A DNA stretch of 64,000 nt from JAWLEP01 sp964553045 (lineage in GTDB: Bacteria; Fermentibacterota; Fermentibacteria; Fermentibacterales; JCC-6): contig CAZKJG010000004.1 of assembly GCA_964553045.1 (NCBI GenBank), positions 105,572 through 169,571 on the forward strand, in the 5' to 3' direction. This document shows positions 42,190-50,468 of this stretch, piece after piece. Position numbers and translations under genes: made by a program. Under the pieces are notes generated by a model, which made no database searches, had not been told where the DNA came from, and worked only from the letters and a program-made list of their open reading frames with translations. How positions within the stretch are numbered: position 1 is the stretch's first letter; each line of letters opens with the position of its first letter.

Positions 42190-44136
42190 ATGGTGACCGA
42201 AAAGTCATTCAGCACACCGGCTGGGCCGTTTCCAACCGGAGAGGGGAACCCATTGGCAGGCTTCTCCCTTAGGCAGAGAATCCGCTACAGGGTCGACAGG
42301 CTGGTGGCCAAGAGCGCCGTCTGGCAGGTTCTGATGCTGGCCGCGGTGGCCGCCGCTCTGATAATCATCGGCGCCCTGGCAGTCAGCGATTCCGACCCCG
42401 AGAACCTGGGCCGTGATGGAAACGTGTCCTGGGCCTACAGGTTCTGGTGGGCGGCGATAAGGGTCATAGATCCTGGAAACTTCGCCGAGGATTTCACATC
42501 GGTTCTGGTGGCGGCCACCGGAGTCATCATCAGCCTGGCCGGCATACTGATCTTCTCCCTGCTGATAGGCATTCTCTCCTCCAAGCTCACGGAGAAGCTG
42601 GACCTCATGAAGCGCGGCAAGTCGCCGGTAGTGGAAGAGGGCCACACGGTGATCGTGGGAACCGGAGACAAGCTCTTCGACGTGGTGCGGGAGATAGTGG
42701 AGGCGAACGAAAACCAAAGCGACAGGGCCATCGCCGTCTTCTCCCCGGTTCCCAAGCAGGACATGGAGGAGGCCATGGAGGAACGGGTGGACGACTTCAA
42801 GGGCACCCGCATGGCCTATCGTACCGGACGCACCTCCGACCTGGACGCGCTGCGCATGCTGAACCTGGGAGCGGCTCGCAGCCTGGTTGTACTGGGCGAT
42901 TCCGACCCGGAGAACGTAAAGGTCCTGATGGCGGCCCGAAGCCTGATGAGCGGGAGAAGGCAGAAGAGAATCAGCGCCGTCTGCGAGATAAGGGACCAGA
43001 GGATGGGCTATATCGCGGAGCTGTCCTTTCCCGGCGTGCGCTGGGTGAACGTGGGCGAGGTCATCACCAGGCTGGTGGTCCAGGTATGCAGGCATCCGGG
43101 TCTGTCCAGGGTCTACTCCGAGCTCCTCAGCTTCCGGGGCAACGAGATCTACTACCAGTCCCACAGAGCCATGCACGGGAGAACCTTCGGCGAGCTGGCC
43201 ATGTGTACTACACAGAGCGTGCTCCTGGGACTGGCCAGAAACGGCGAGGTCGTTCTCAACCCCTCCCCCGAGACCAGGGTGTCCAGGGGGGATGAGCTTA
43301 TCGTGCTCACCCGCGACGACGACACCTTCCGGCCGGACATGGACGGGGAGGTTGAGCCGGTGGAGATCTGTGAAACCTGCCTCCGTCCGGAGCCGGACAG
43401 GGAACGCATACTGATCCTTGCCGCAGACCGGCGCAACCTCACCCTGATGGTGACCCTGCTCGACAGCTACGTGGCGCCGGGAAGCCGGGCGGTGATAGCA
43501 GGTTCCCTGGAGCCGGGCGCGGCCGACGGCCTGATGTCCGGAATAGGCCAGACCCCGAACCTGTCGGTCTCCTACCGCAGGATGAGCAGGAGCGACCCCC
43601 GGGAGCTGGAGGAGCTACAACCCTTCGGCTACGACAGCGTGATCGTCACCTCCAGCGAGAGCGAGGATGACGAGACATCCGACACCGACTGCATCACCAC
43701 CCTGCTCATACTGAAGAGGATCCGCTGCGCGAGCAGCGATGCTCCCAAGACCACCGTGGTCTCGGAGATAAGGACCCCGCGAAACCGCCGGCTGGCCAAC
43801 ACCGCGGAGATAGACGACTTCGTAGTGAGCAACGAGGTCACCAGCATGGTCATGGCCCAGCTGGCCGAGGAGACCAGGCTCTGGGGGGTGTACAGGGAGA
43901 TATTCGACCCCAGGGGATGCGAGATCTACCTGCGCGACGGCTCATGGATCTGCCCGGACCGGGAATCGGCCACCTTCCGGGAGCTGACAAGGTGCGGCCT
44001 GGGCAGGCGGGAGATAGTAATGGGATACGTAGAACGCGGCGAAGCCGGCGACGGCGCGCTCCGGCTGAACCCGCCCCCGGACTCCGTGGTGGGTCTGGGC
44101 GACGGGTGCCAGCTGGTCACATTGGCGAAGGGATAG
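42190..44136 (+). CDS. CASTOR/POLLUX-type ion channel
   Basis: 648 residues. The N-terminal membrane part has a first helix (VLMLAAVAAALIIIGALAV), a pore-helix/filter-like segment (WAYRFWWAAIRVIDPGNFAED; plant CASTOR has ADAGN here) and a second helix (VLVAATGVIISLAGILIFSLLIGIL). Two RCK-like cytosolic modules follow, each with a Rossmann-type start (HTVIVGTGDKLFDVVREI near 150; RILILAADRRNLTLMVTLL near 405). Plant homologues are nuclear cation channels; bacterial members are poorly characterised. ATG 42190 follows AAGGGA. It starts an operon with two unknown membrane proteins. Confidence 0.87.
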   Translation: MVTEKSFSTPAGPFPTGEGNPLAGFSLRQRIRYRVDRLVAKSAVWQVLMLAAVAAALIIIGALAVSDSDPENLGRDGNVSWAYRFWWAAIRVIDPGNFAEDFTSVLVAATGVIISLAGILIFSLLIGILSSKLTEKLDLMKRGKSPVVEEGHTVIVGTGDKLFDVVREIVEANENQSDRAIAVFSPVPKQDMEEAMEERVDDFKGTRMAYRTGRTSDLDALRMLNLGAARSLVVLGDSDPENVKVLMAARSLMSGRRQKRISAVCEIRDQRMGYIAELSFPGVRWVNVGEVITRLVVQVCRHPGLSRVYSELLSFRGNEIYYQSHRAMHGRTFGELAMCTTQSVLLGLARNGEVVLNPSPETRVSRGDELIVLTRDDDTFRPDMDGEVEPVEICETCLRPEPDRERILILAADRRNLTLMVTLLDSYVAPGSRAVIAGSLEPGAADGLMSGIGQTPNLSVSYRRMSRSDPRELEELQPFGYDSVIVTSSESEDDETSDTDCITTLLILKRIRCASSDAPKTTVVSEIRTPRNRRLANTAEIDDFVVSNEVTSMVMAQLAEETRLWGVYREIFDPRGCEIYLRDGSWICPDRESATFRELTRCGLGRREIVMGYVERGEAGDGALRLNPPPDSVVGLGDGCQLVTLAKG

Positions 44137-44140
44137 GCCC

Positions 44141-44884
44141 TTGGCTGCCGCGAGGCTCATCAGAACTTCGGCCAGGGTAGTGGGTATAGCGCTGGGTCTT
44201 CTGGCCCTGGTGGCGGGGGCCGTCGTGGTCCTGCTGGCCATGGCGTACAGGGGAAGTCTGGAAGGAGCCGCGGACACGGTGTCCGACGGACTGGAGAGCG
44301 CCCGGTCGGCCGTAGAGGCGGTCTCTTCCGGAGCCTCCTCCTCCACAGATCTGGTCTCCCGGGTACGGGAGTCACTGGAGGCCGGCGGAGAGCTGCTGGC
44401 CGAAACGGGAAACGCGCTGGAGAGCACGCGGAGCTCGGTGGACAGGCTCGGCAGCCTGTCATCCACTGCGGCATCCGAGCTGGCCGGAATCAACGAGAGG
44501 GCGGCCGTCGTCCTGGGCCGCAACAGCCTGGGAGGCACCATCGACCAGCTGCAGCAGAGCGGCCAGGTCTCCGGGCGGCTGGTTCAGCGGCTGGATACCC
44601 TGCGGACGAGCATTCTCTACCTCAGGGACGATGTCATGGAGGTGGCGGCGGCCGTCGAGAGCCTGCAGGCGGACATGTTTTCCACGGAGGCGGCATTCGG
44701 AGAGGCGGAGGACCACCTGGCCAGAGCCGCCGGGGCCTCCCGGAGGCTCTCGGGTTCCGGGGCGCTCTTCTGGTTGATGGCCGGCGTGGGGTGCGCTGTA
44801 TTCCTGGCCGGAGCTCACCTGGTGCTCCTGTCGGTCTCCCTTACCGCGCCGTGGCGGCAAGACGACGGAGGAGGCGATCAATGA
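44141..44884 (+). CDS. Two-helix membrane protein with extracytoplasmic coiled coil
   Basis: 247 residues: an N-terminal membrane helix (VVGIALGLLALVAGAVVVLLAMAY), about 160 residues of alanine/serine/leucine/glutamate-rich heptads (SDGLESARSAVEAVSS, LLAETGNALESTRSSVDRLGSLSS, VMEVAAAVESLQADM), and a C-terminal helix (FWLMAGVGCAVFLAGAHLVLLSVSL). The layout resembles chemoreceptor-like helical bundles without a signalling domain. It starts (TTG) 4 bases after the channel gene and overlaps the next gene as ATGA. No family recognised; a channel accessory subunit is a reasonable inference. Confidence 0.68.
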   Translation: MAAARLIRTSARVVGIALGLLALVAGAVVVLLAMAYRGSLEGAADTVSDGLESARSAVEAVSSGASSSTDLVSRVRESLEAGGELLAETGNALESTRSSVDRLGSLSSTAASELAGINERAAVVLGRNSLGGTIDQLQQSGQVSGRLVQRLDTLRTSILYLRDDVMEVAAAVESLQADMFSTEAAFGEAEDHLARAAGASRRLSGSGALFWLMAGVGCAVFLAGAHLVLLSVSLTAPWRQDDGGGDQ

Positions 44885-45396
44885 GGAGGATGTGTGTCTT
44901 GCTGATGGCCGGGCTCTCCGCCTGCGCCTGGGCGGGCAGGATCGCGGTCCTGGACCACGACCTTGACATACCGGTGGGCGGTTACAGGTACGTGGCAATA
45001 CCCGTACAGCAGTCTCAGGAGGAGAATGCGCGGATCGTGGGGGACCTGCGGGTGCGTCCGGACTCGCTGGAGGTGGAGCTGCTGCTGATATGGGAGTACC
45101 AGCTGCCGGGCTGGACGGACCTGCAGTCCGACATAGACACCCTCTACCACAGCCGCCGGTCATCCGGCGCTGTGGATATTCCCCTGCTGGGCTTCGGCCG
45201 CTACGCACTGGTAGTCAGCAACAGGGGCAACTTCGCTCCAGCCGAGGTGCACGGGAGCCTGGATCTGGTCTTCGAGGGAGAGGGCCGTGTATACGACCCC
45301 CTTCAGACGGCTCTGTACCTGGCTCTTGCGCTGATGGCGCTGGCCGGTATCGTAACACTGGTGGTTGTGGCGATAAGGACATTGAAGAATAAATAG
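44881..45396 (+). CDS. Secreted/membrane-anchored protein in channel operon
   Basis: 171 residues with a signal peptide (MRRMCVLLMAGLSACAWAG), a beta-rich periplasmic domain (IPVGGYRYVAIPVQQSQEEN, VRPDSLEVELLLIWEYQLPG, VVSNRGNFAPAEVHGSLDLVFEG) and a C-terminal membrane helix (TALYLALALMALAGIVTLVVVAI) ending RTLKNK. Type I topology is thus likely. The Cys in the leader (LSACAWAG) does not sit in a convincing lipobox. Unknown family; it is coupled to the coiled-coil protein and so probably works with the CASTOR-type channel. Confidence 0.68.
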   Translation: MRRMCVLLMAGLSACAWAGRIAVLDHDLDIPVGGYRYVAIPVQQSQEENARIVGDLRVRPDSLEVELLLIWEYQLPGWTDLQSDIDTLYHSRRSSGAVDIPLLGFGRYALVVSNRGNFAPAEVHGSLDLVFEGEGRVYDPLQTALYLALALMALAGIVTLVVVAIRTLKNK

Positions 45397-45461
45397 GGGA
45401 CACAACCGGCAGAAGATGACGTCGTGCAGAAGCCGCTATACGTGCGAGAAAGGGAGTTCAC

Positions 45462-45914
45462 ATGTTGATTTCAACCCGCAGCCGTTACGGTCTGAGAGCT
45501 CTGGCCGAGCTGGGAAGGAGCGATCCGGACGAGCCTCTGTCTCTGGCCAGTATCGCCGAGTCGGAGCTCATCCCTGTCCGGTACCTCGAGCAGATATTCG
45601 GCAAGCTCAGGGCGGTGGGAATAATCTGCGGCCGGCGGGGGCCCGGCGGCGGCTACATGCTCTGCAGGCCCCCCGAGGAGATCAGACTGTACGACGTGGT
45701 GAACGTCCTGGAGACGGACTTCCTGCCAATAAGCTGTCTGACCGACAACGCCGAGTGCGGCGAGACCGACGACGGCTGCCGCTGCAAGCTGGAAGACAGT
45801 TGCGTGACCAAGAAGCTGTGGGAGAAGATGCGTGACATCTACCTGACGATAATGAGGGAGAACACGCTGGCAGATCTCATGGCCGGGGAGCTGAACAAGG
45901 TCGATCTGCGCTGA
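45462..45914 (+). CDS. Rrf2/IscR-family transcription regulator
   Basis: 150-residue winged-helix regulator: MLISTRSRYGLRALAEL at the start, then LSLASIAESELIPVRYLEQIFGKLRAVGIICGRRGPGGGYML. Several cysteines (92, 99, 106, 108, 114) lie where IscR binds a [2Fe-2S] cluster, with slightly different spacing. It probably senses Fe-S status and regulates the following scaffold and desulfurase genes. It overlaps the iscU-like start by one base. A weak promoter, TTGTGG-17-AATAAA, lies at 45366-45394. Confidence 0.9.
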   Translation: MLISTRSRYGLRALAELGRSDPDEPLSLASIAESELIPVRYLEQIFGKLRAVGIICGRRGPGGGYMLCRPPEEIRLYDVVNVLETDFLPISCLTDNAECGETDDGCRCKLEDSCVTKKLWEKMRDIYLTIMRENTLADLMAGELNKVDLR

Positions 45915-46498
45915 TGTGGGACTACAGCCCCGAGCTCCTGGACCACTTCACCGATCCCCGCAACGTGGGTTCCCTGGACAACCCCGACGGCCACGCCGAG
46001 GTGGGGTCGCCGGAATGCGGGGATGCCATGCGGCTGGACATCCGCGTCGACGGGAACGACAGGATAGAGGAGGCACTCTTCCTGACCTTCGGCTGCGCCA
46101 GCGCCATCGCCTCGGCCTCGGCCCTCACCGAGATGGTGAAGGGCCGTACGCTTGCGGAGGCAGAGGCCCTGGAGAATAGCGAGATAGTGGAATACCTCGG
46201 CGGCATGCCGGAGGAGAAGATACACTGCTCCGTAATGGGCAGCGAGGCCCTCGGGGCCGCCATAGCCGACTTCCGGGCGCGGCGGGATCGCGTACGGCAG
46301 GCCATAGCGGGTCTTCCCGAGGCCGGACTTTCGGAGCTGGTCCGCGCCATGGAGGGATGCAGCCTGCCCCTGGAAAGAGCCGGAGCCACCCGGGTCGAGC
46401 TGGTCTGCGACGAGGGAGCCGAGCCTCCCCTGCAGGCTCTCGAGGAGTACCTGGAAGGGGCCGCCGGGCATCCCGTGGAGGTGATCCCCTCCCCATGA
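45914..46498 (+). CDS. IscU/NifU-type Fe-S cluster scaffold
   Basis: 194 residues. The N-terminal 125 match the IscU fold: LLDHFTDPRNVGSLDNPDGHAEVGSPECGD, with cluster ligands Cys35 and Asp37 (ECGD), Cys61 (TFGCASAIASASALTEMVKG) and Cys105 (KIHCSVMG). About 65 extra C-terminal residues (EAGLSELVRAMEGC... to VEVIPSP) do not show the CxxC of the NifU NFU domain. It accepts sulfur from the desulfurase encoded next, whose start overlaps as ATGA. Confidence 0.92.
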   Translation: MWDYSPELLDHFTDPRNVGSLDNPDGHAEVGSPECGDAMRLDIRVDGNDRIEEALFLTFGCASAIASASALTEMVKGRTLAEAEALENSEIVEYLGGMPEEKIHCSVMGSEALGAAIADFRARRDRVRQAIAGLPEAGLSELVRAMEGCSLPLERAGATRVELVCDEGAEPPLQALEEYLEGAAGHPVEVIPSP

Positions 46499-47643
46499 CG
46501 GCCTACTTCGACAGCAACGCCACCACCAGGCTGGCTCCCGAGGCCATGGAGGCCATGCTGCCCTACCTGGGGGAGAGGTTCGGCAACCCGTCCGCCTTCT
46601 GCAGGTTCGGCAGAGCGCTTCTCGATCCCATGGAGAATGCGAGGATAGAGATCGCCCATCTGCTGGGCGCCGACGCCTCGGAGATCATCTTCACCTCCTG
46701 CGGGACCGAGAGCAGCAACATGGCGATCAAGGGAGCCGTCAGGCTTCGCCCCGGCAGGAGCCGCATAATCGCCTCCGCCGTCGAGCACCCAGCCGTCCTC
46801 GAGCCACTTTCGTTCCTGGAGGAGGACGGCGTCGAGGTAAGCACGGTGCCGGTGGACGGTGAGGGCATGCTGGACCTGTCTGCGCTGGAGTCCCTGCTGG
46901 ACGAGGACGTGGCGCTGGTGACGGTGATGATGGCCAACAACGAGACCGGGGTGATATACCCCATGAAGGAGGTCTCCGAGCTGGCCCATGACGTGGGAGC
47001 CCTGTTCCACACCGACGCCGTGCAGGCGGTGGGGAAGATCCCGGTGGACGTTCGTGAGATGAACGCGGACATGCTCAGCATATCGGCCCACAAACTCCAC
47101 GGGCCCAAGGGTATGGGCGCCATCTACATCAGGGGTGACATAGAACTGCCCCCCCTGATCCACGGCGGCCACCACGAGTGCGGCCTGCGGGCGGGGACCT
47201 ACAACGTGCCCGGCATAGTCGGAATGGGGAAGGCGGTGGAGCTGGCGGCGCGGGAGATGGAGCAGCAGGGTCGCAGGCTGACCGCAATGCGACACAGGGT
47301 GGAGGAGATGATACTGCAGCGGTGCCTGGGGTCCTCCATACTGGCCATGGGCAGTCCCAGGCTTCCGAATACCGTCTGTGCGGTCTTCGAGGGAGTGGAG
47401 AGCGAGGCCGTGCTGACCATGCTGGACATGGCCGGCATCTGCGCCTCGTCGGGATCGGCCTGCAGCACCGGACAGGCCGGCCCCAGCCATGTGTTCAAGG
47501 CCATGGGTCTCAGCGACGCAATGGCCAACAGCGCCGTGAGGATCAGCTTCGACCGCTATACAACAGAGGGTGACGAGAAGCTCTTGTACACCAGGCTTCC
47601 GGAGATCATTGAGAAGCTGAGATCCATCTCTCCCTACGCCTGA
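46495..47643 (+). CDS. Cysteine desulfurase (NifS/IscS type)
   Basis: 382-residue PLP enzyme that releases sulfur from cysteine as an enzyme persulfide. It begins MTAYFDSNATTRLAPEAMEAM, with CGTESSNMAIKGA, VEHPAV (His98), HTDAVQAVGKIPVDV, the PLP lysine Lys200 in SAHKLHGPKG, and the persulfide cysteine Cys323 in SSGSACSTGQ. The loop is of the long class I type. The gene follows the scaffold directly. The NifS/IscS distinction cannot be settled here, so no symbol is given. Confidence 0.95.
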   Translation: MTAYFDSNATTRLAPEAMEAMLPYLGERFGNPSAFCRFGRALLDPMENARIEIAHLLGADASEIIFTSCGTESSNMAIKGAVRLRPGRSRIIASAVEHPAVLEPLSFLEEDGVEVSTVPVDGEGMLDLSALESLLDEDVALVTVMMANNETGVIYPMKEVSELAHDVGALFHTDAVQAVGKIPVDVREMNADMLSISAHKLHGPKGMGAIYIRGDIELPPLIHGGHHECGLRAGTYNVPGIVGMGKAVELAAREMEQQGRRLTAMRHRVEEMILQRCLGSSILAMGSPRLPNTVCAVFEGVESEAVLTMLDMAGICASSGSACSTGQAGPSHVFKAMGLSDAMANSAVRISFDRYTTEGDEKLLYTRLPEIIEKLRSISPYA

Positions 47644-47658
47644 ACCGGGCCGACTCCG

Positions 47659-48291
47659 CTATTGCCTGAAGGCGAATGCGGCCACGAAGCTACCCTGGCC
47701 GCAGCCCTCCCTGACCGGCTCCTCTCCGTGCACGCTGCCGGGCATCTCGAACAGCGTCTGCACGCATCCCACGTCTTCCAGGCCGGCGCCGGCAATGAGC
47801 TCGGATATCTCATCGGAGCCGAAGAAGCGGGCCGAGTGGTAGAAGGGACTGGCTTCGGGGTTGCTGCGGTAGTACCGGCCCAGGCCACTGTCGCGGTCTA
47901 TGTATCCCACCACGAGCCTGCCGCCGCGGCTCAGCACCCTCGCCGCCTCCGACACGCACGCCTCCGGGTCGTCGACGAAGCAGATGGTGGTCACCATCAG
48001 CACCAGATCGAAGGAAGCGTCGACGAAGGGGAGGTCCTCGGCTACGGCGGGAATGGAGGCCATGCCCCTCTCGGCGGCCCGAAGGCGCATGGCTTCCGCC
48101 GGCTCCACCCCCAGACCGACGTGCAGTGGTATGGCGAACCTGCCGGTTCCCGAGCCGACCTCCAGGCTCCGGCCCTGGGATTCGGGGGGGCCGGCGGCCT
48201 CCCGCACCGCGGCCAGCTCGGATCGGTAGGCGGCCGCGTTTCGCCGGAACCAGCCGTCGTAGCGCTCGACCTCCCTCTCGAAGACGCTCAT
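47659..48291 (-). CDS. SAM-dependent class I methyltransferase
   Basis: 210 residues with the SAM-binding loop SLEVGSGTGRFAIPL, then AEDLPFVDASFDLVLMVTTICFVDDP and VLSRGGRLVVGYIDRDSG: a Methyltransf_11 fold. Together with YRSNPEASPFYHSARFF it resembles small-molecule methyltransferases of the UbiE type. The ATG at 48291 overlaps the preceding NifX-ferredoxin stop as ATGA, so both may act in the same pathway. Substrate unknown. Confidence 0.88.
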   Translation of the reverse strand: MSVFEREVERYDGWFRRNAAAYRSELAAVREAAGPPESQGRSLEVGSGTGRFAIPLHVGLGVEPAEAMRLRAAERGMASIPAVAEDLPFVDASFDLVLMVTTICFVDDPEACVSEAARVLSRGGRLVVGYIDRDSGLGRYYRSNPEASPFYHSARFFGSDEISELIAGAGLEDVGCVQTLFEMPGSVHGEEPVREGCGQGSFVAAFAFRQ

Positions 48292-48893
48292 TTCGTCTTC
48301 ATCGCGATGGCGTCGAAGGGGCACACCTCCAGGCATGCGCGGCATCGGACGCAGCGCCACCTGTCCACCATGGCCAGGCCCTCGGCCGTTATGGCTCCCA
48401 CGGGGCAGGCGGGCTCGCAGAGACCGCACTGCTGGCACAGCCCTGCGTCCACGGAGGCGGCAAAGGTGGCCGAGGCGCCGCCGCGAAGCCTGACGTGCTC
48501 CCTGTCCGCTCCGGGCCGCATCCACTCCCTCGCTACCCGGCCCCATCGCTCGCTCAGCCGCTTCAGCACGTCGTCCAGGGGGCCGGGTTCGTCCAGGACC
48601 GGCACAAAGTGCCTGACGAGGCGCTTGATGTTGGGGCCGAAGCAGCCTCCCACCACCACCTGCACCCCATGCCGGTCCAGCAGATCTCTTACCGAGCCGG
48701 CCTTCTGCGACGCGCCCGCCTCGGCCTCGTCCAGCGTCTCGTTGCGGACCATCGTCAGCGGCTGGAAGCCTTCGCTGCCTTGCCTGTAGATGCGGTAGGT
48801 CTCCGCGGACCCGAAGTGACGTCCGCTTAGCCTTCCCCGCGAGTCAACGGCAATCGCCGCGATGAGATCGCCTTCGGTCTCTTTCGAAGACAT
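48288..48893 (-). CDS. NifX/NifB-type cofactor domain fused to 2[4Fe-4S] ferredoxin
   Basis: 201 residues. The first about 105 resemble the dinitrogenase iron-molybdenum cofactor biosynthesis domain: IAAIAVDSRGRLSGRHFGSAETYRIY and DRHGVQVVVGGCFGPNIKRL. The C-terminus has two cluster motifs, CQQCGLCEPACPVGAI and CVRCRACLEVCPFDAI. Such orphan proteins occur in many anaerobes without nitrogenase and probably handle Fe-S precursors. ATG 48893 follows GGGAG; a longer frame to 49007 lies in the next gene and is rejected. It faces the Isc genes across the methyltransferase. Confidence 0.88.
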   Translation of the reverse strand: MSSKETEGDLIAAIAVDSRGRLSGRHFGSAETYRIYRQGSEGFQPLTMVRNETLDEAEAGASQKAGSVRDLLDRHGVQVVVGGCFGPNIKRLVRHFVPVLDEPGPLDDVLKRLSERWGRVAREWMRPGADREHVRLRGGASATFAASVDAGLCQQCGLCEPACPVGAITAEGLAMVDRWRCVRCRACLEVCPFDAIAMKTK

Positions 48894-48927
48894 GGTCTCC
48901 CTTCCGTTGCTCTTGGCCGCGGTGTTT

Positions 48928-49677
48928 CTAGAAGCCGAAGCCGTTCCATGAGACGCCGGTCTCCAGCCGGTAGCGCCATGGACCGTCGAGGCCGGCGCGC
49001 AGGGCACCGTGCAGCCCCAGGGGGCCGGACAGGTCGTAGGCGCAGCAGGCCGAAGCGGTCAGCTCACCGGCCGTGGAGCCCTCCAGCGATCCGGCCAGCT
49101 GCAGGCCCCGGGACACGAAGCTGGAGCCGCCGAAAACGAACCTTGCGTAGTCTTCGATCTCGTCTTCGAAGGGGTCGTTGCCGGAGGCCAGGCCGTACAT
49201 TCCGCTGACCGAGACCCGGAAGAGCCTGAAGGTGGTTCCGGTGGAGGCGCCGGCCTCCAGGCGCGAACCCCCATCCCGGGACTCCGAGCCCGTGGGAAGC
49301 GAGGCCCTGGTCCGCAGCACCAGATTGGTCCCGCCCCTGGCCCGCTCGTAGAGGTACGAGGCCCCTATGCTGACGTTGCCCAGCACTCCCCCCTCCATGC
49401 CGTCGTCGTCCAGGTAAAGGGGAAGACCCGCGCAGACCTCCAGGTCCTGAAGCGCTCCCCAGCAGCCGCGCAGGGGCAGGGAGGCGATGTCGCCGCCCCC
49501 CTCCAGCTCTCCGTAGCCGGCCGCCGCGGTTACCCTCAGCCCTCCCAGAGGCATCACGTCGGCAGTGGGAAGGCCGGGAAAGCCGGAGAAGCCGAACCCG
49601 TCGGTGAGCACCGCCGGGGCGTCATCCGCCTGTACCTGAAGCGGCAGCAGCACAACCAGAAGCAGAGAGCAAATCAC
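48928..49677 (-). CDS. Outer-membrane barrel-like protein
   Basis: 249 residues with a signal peptide (MICSLLLVVLLPLQVQA). The mature sequence is a run of amphipathic strands with glycine turns (GGLRVTAAAGYGELEGGG, GNVSIGASYLYERARGG, NLVLRTRASLPTGSES, FRLFRVSVSGMYGLASG, GPWRYRLETGVSWNGFGF) and ends in Phe. The LPTADVMPLGG-type start of the barrel is common in transporter-like or YjbH-like outer-membrane proteins. Function unknown. Confidence 0.75.
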   Translation of the reverse strand: MICSLLLVVLLPLQVQADDAPAVLTDGFGFSGFPGLPTADVMPLGGLRVTAAAGYGELEGGGDIASLPLRGCWGALQDLEVCAGLPLYLDDDGMEGGVLGNVSIGASYLYERARGGTNLVLRTRASLPTGSESRDGGSRLEAGASTGTTFRLFRVSVSGMYGLASGNDPFEDEIEDYARFVFGGSSFVSRGLQLAGSLEGSTAGELTASACCAYDLSGPLGLHGALRAGLDGPWRYRLETGVSWNGFGF

Positions 49678-49819
49678 GGCGAGTCCTTTCTTCTTGCGGA
49701 ATGGCAGTTGCAGCCCGACAGCCAGTCTTACTATGAAATAACCGTCCAGCGGGGAATATAGTCAACCGCCGGCGAGGGTCCGTATCGCCGGTTCGGCAAC
49801 CAGAGGTCCGGGAGGGCGA

Positions 49820-50224
49820 ATGAAACTGTCCGAGGCGGCCGTGCTTCTGCTGACCGCGGCGGCGGTGTTCGGCCTGGTAATCGTCATACTGCATCCCCAG
49901 GCCCCCGCCCGTCCCGTACCGCAGCCGGTCCTGCAGCGGACGGCTGGATCCTCCTTCAGCCGGCAGTGCATGCAGGTGGGCTACGGTGCCGGTCAGCCCC
50001 CGCGTGTGGACTCCCTCAGCGGCGACACAATAGTCATGAGGATCGACCTGGACACCACCAGTTTCACCCAGCCCCAGGCGAACCTCAGGATAACCCGCCT
50101 GCTCCACGAGCACGGATACGCCCATCATCTGACCCGAAAACGGGAGGACGGCGGCCTTTCCTTCCTTACCGAGAAGCCGGACGGATACCCCATGCGAATA
50201 GAGCTGAAGGTGCCCGTCCGCTGA
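49820..50224 (+). CDS. Small membrane-anchored protein of unknown function
   Basis: 134 residues: an N-terminal membrane anchor (AAVLLLTAAAVFGLVIVIL) followed by a proline-rich linker and a mixed alpha/beta domain (DTIVMRIDLDTTSFTQPQANLRITRLLHEHGYAHHL ... GYPMRIELKVPV). The pattern strand-helix-strand with DTIVMRIDLD could be a small periplasmic binding fold. No family recognised. It stands alone ahead of secDF and divergent from the barrel gene. Confidence 0.6.
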   Translation: MKLSEAAVLLLTAAAVFGLVIVILHPQAPARPVPQPVLQRTAGSSFSRQCMQVGYGAGQPPRVDSLSGDTIVMRIDLDTTSFTQPQANLRITRLLHEHGYAHHLTRKREDGGLSFLTEKPDGYPMRIELKVPVR

Positions 50225-50278
50225 CCGGAATCCGACGGCGGCGGGCCTGCACAGGATCGGTAATCCCCGATCTGATCG

Positions 50279-50307
50279 TTGACAAGACGGCCCAGGGGAG
50301 GTATTTG
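50279..50307 (+). promoter_or_regulatory. secDF promoter
   Basis: Perfect TTGACA (50279-50284), 17-base spacer, weak -10 TATTTG (50302-50307). About 160 untranslated bases follow up to the secDF start; I see GC-rich stems there but no known riboswitch. Confidence 0.45.
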
Positions 50308-50468
50308 TCGCACCCTGTAAGCCCGATAGAGATGGTTGGAGAGATACATAGAGGAGTCCGCGCGCCAGGCCTGAGCCTCCGTGGCGGGAGGCCGGTCGAA
50401 GCGCCGGATCGCCCGAGGCCGGAGTCCCCCGTCATGAGCCGGTCCGTTACGTCCTACTGGAGGTCCCC

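Noticed and set aside
46357..46494. N-terminal extension of the cysteine desulfurase
   Set aside because: Arg/Gly/Pro-rich and inside the scaffold gene; ATG 46495 gives the family start and an ATGA overlap.
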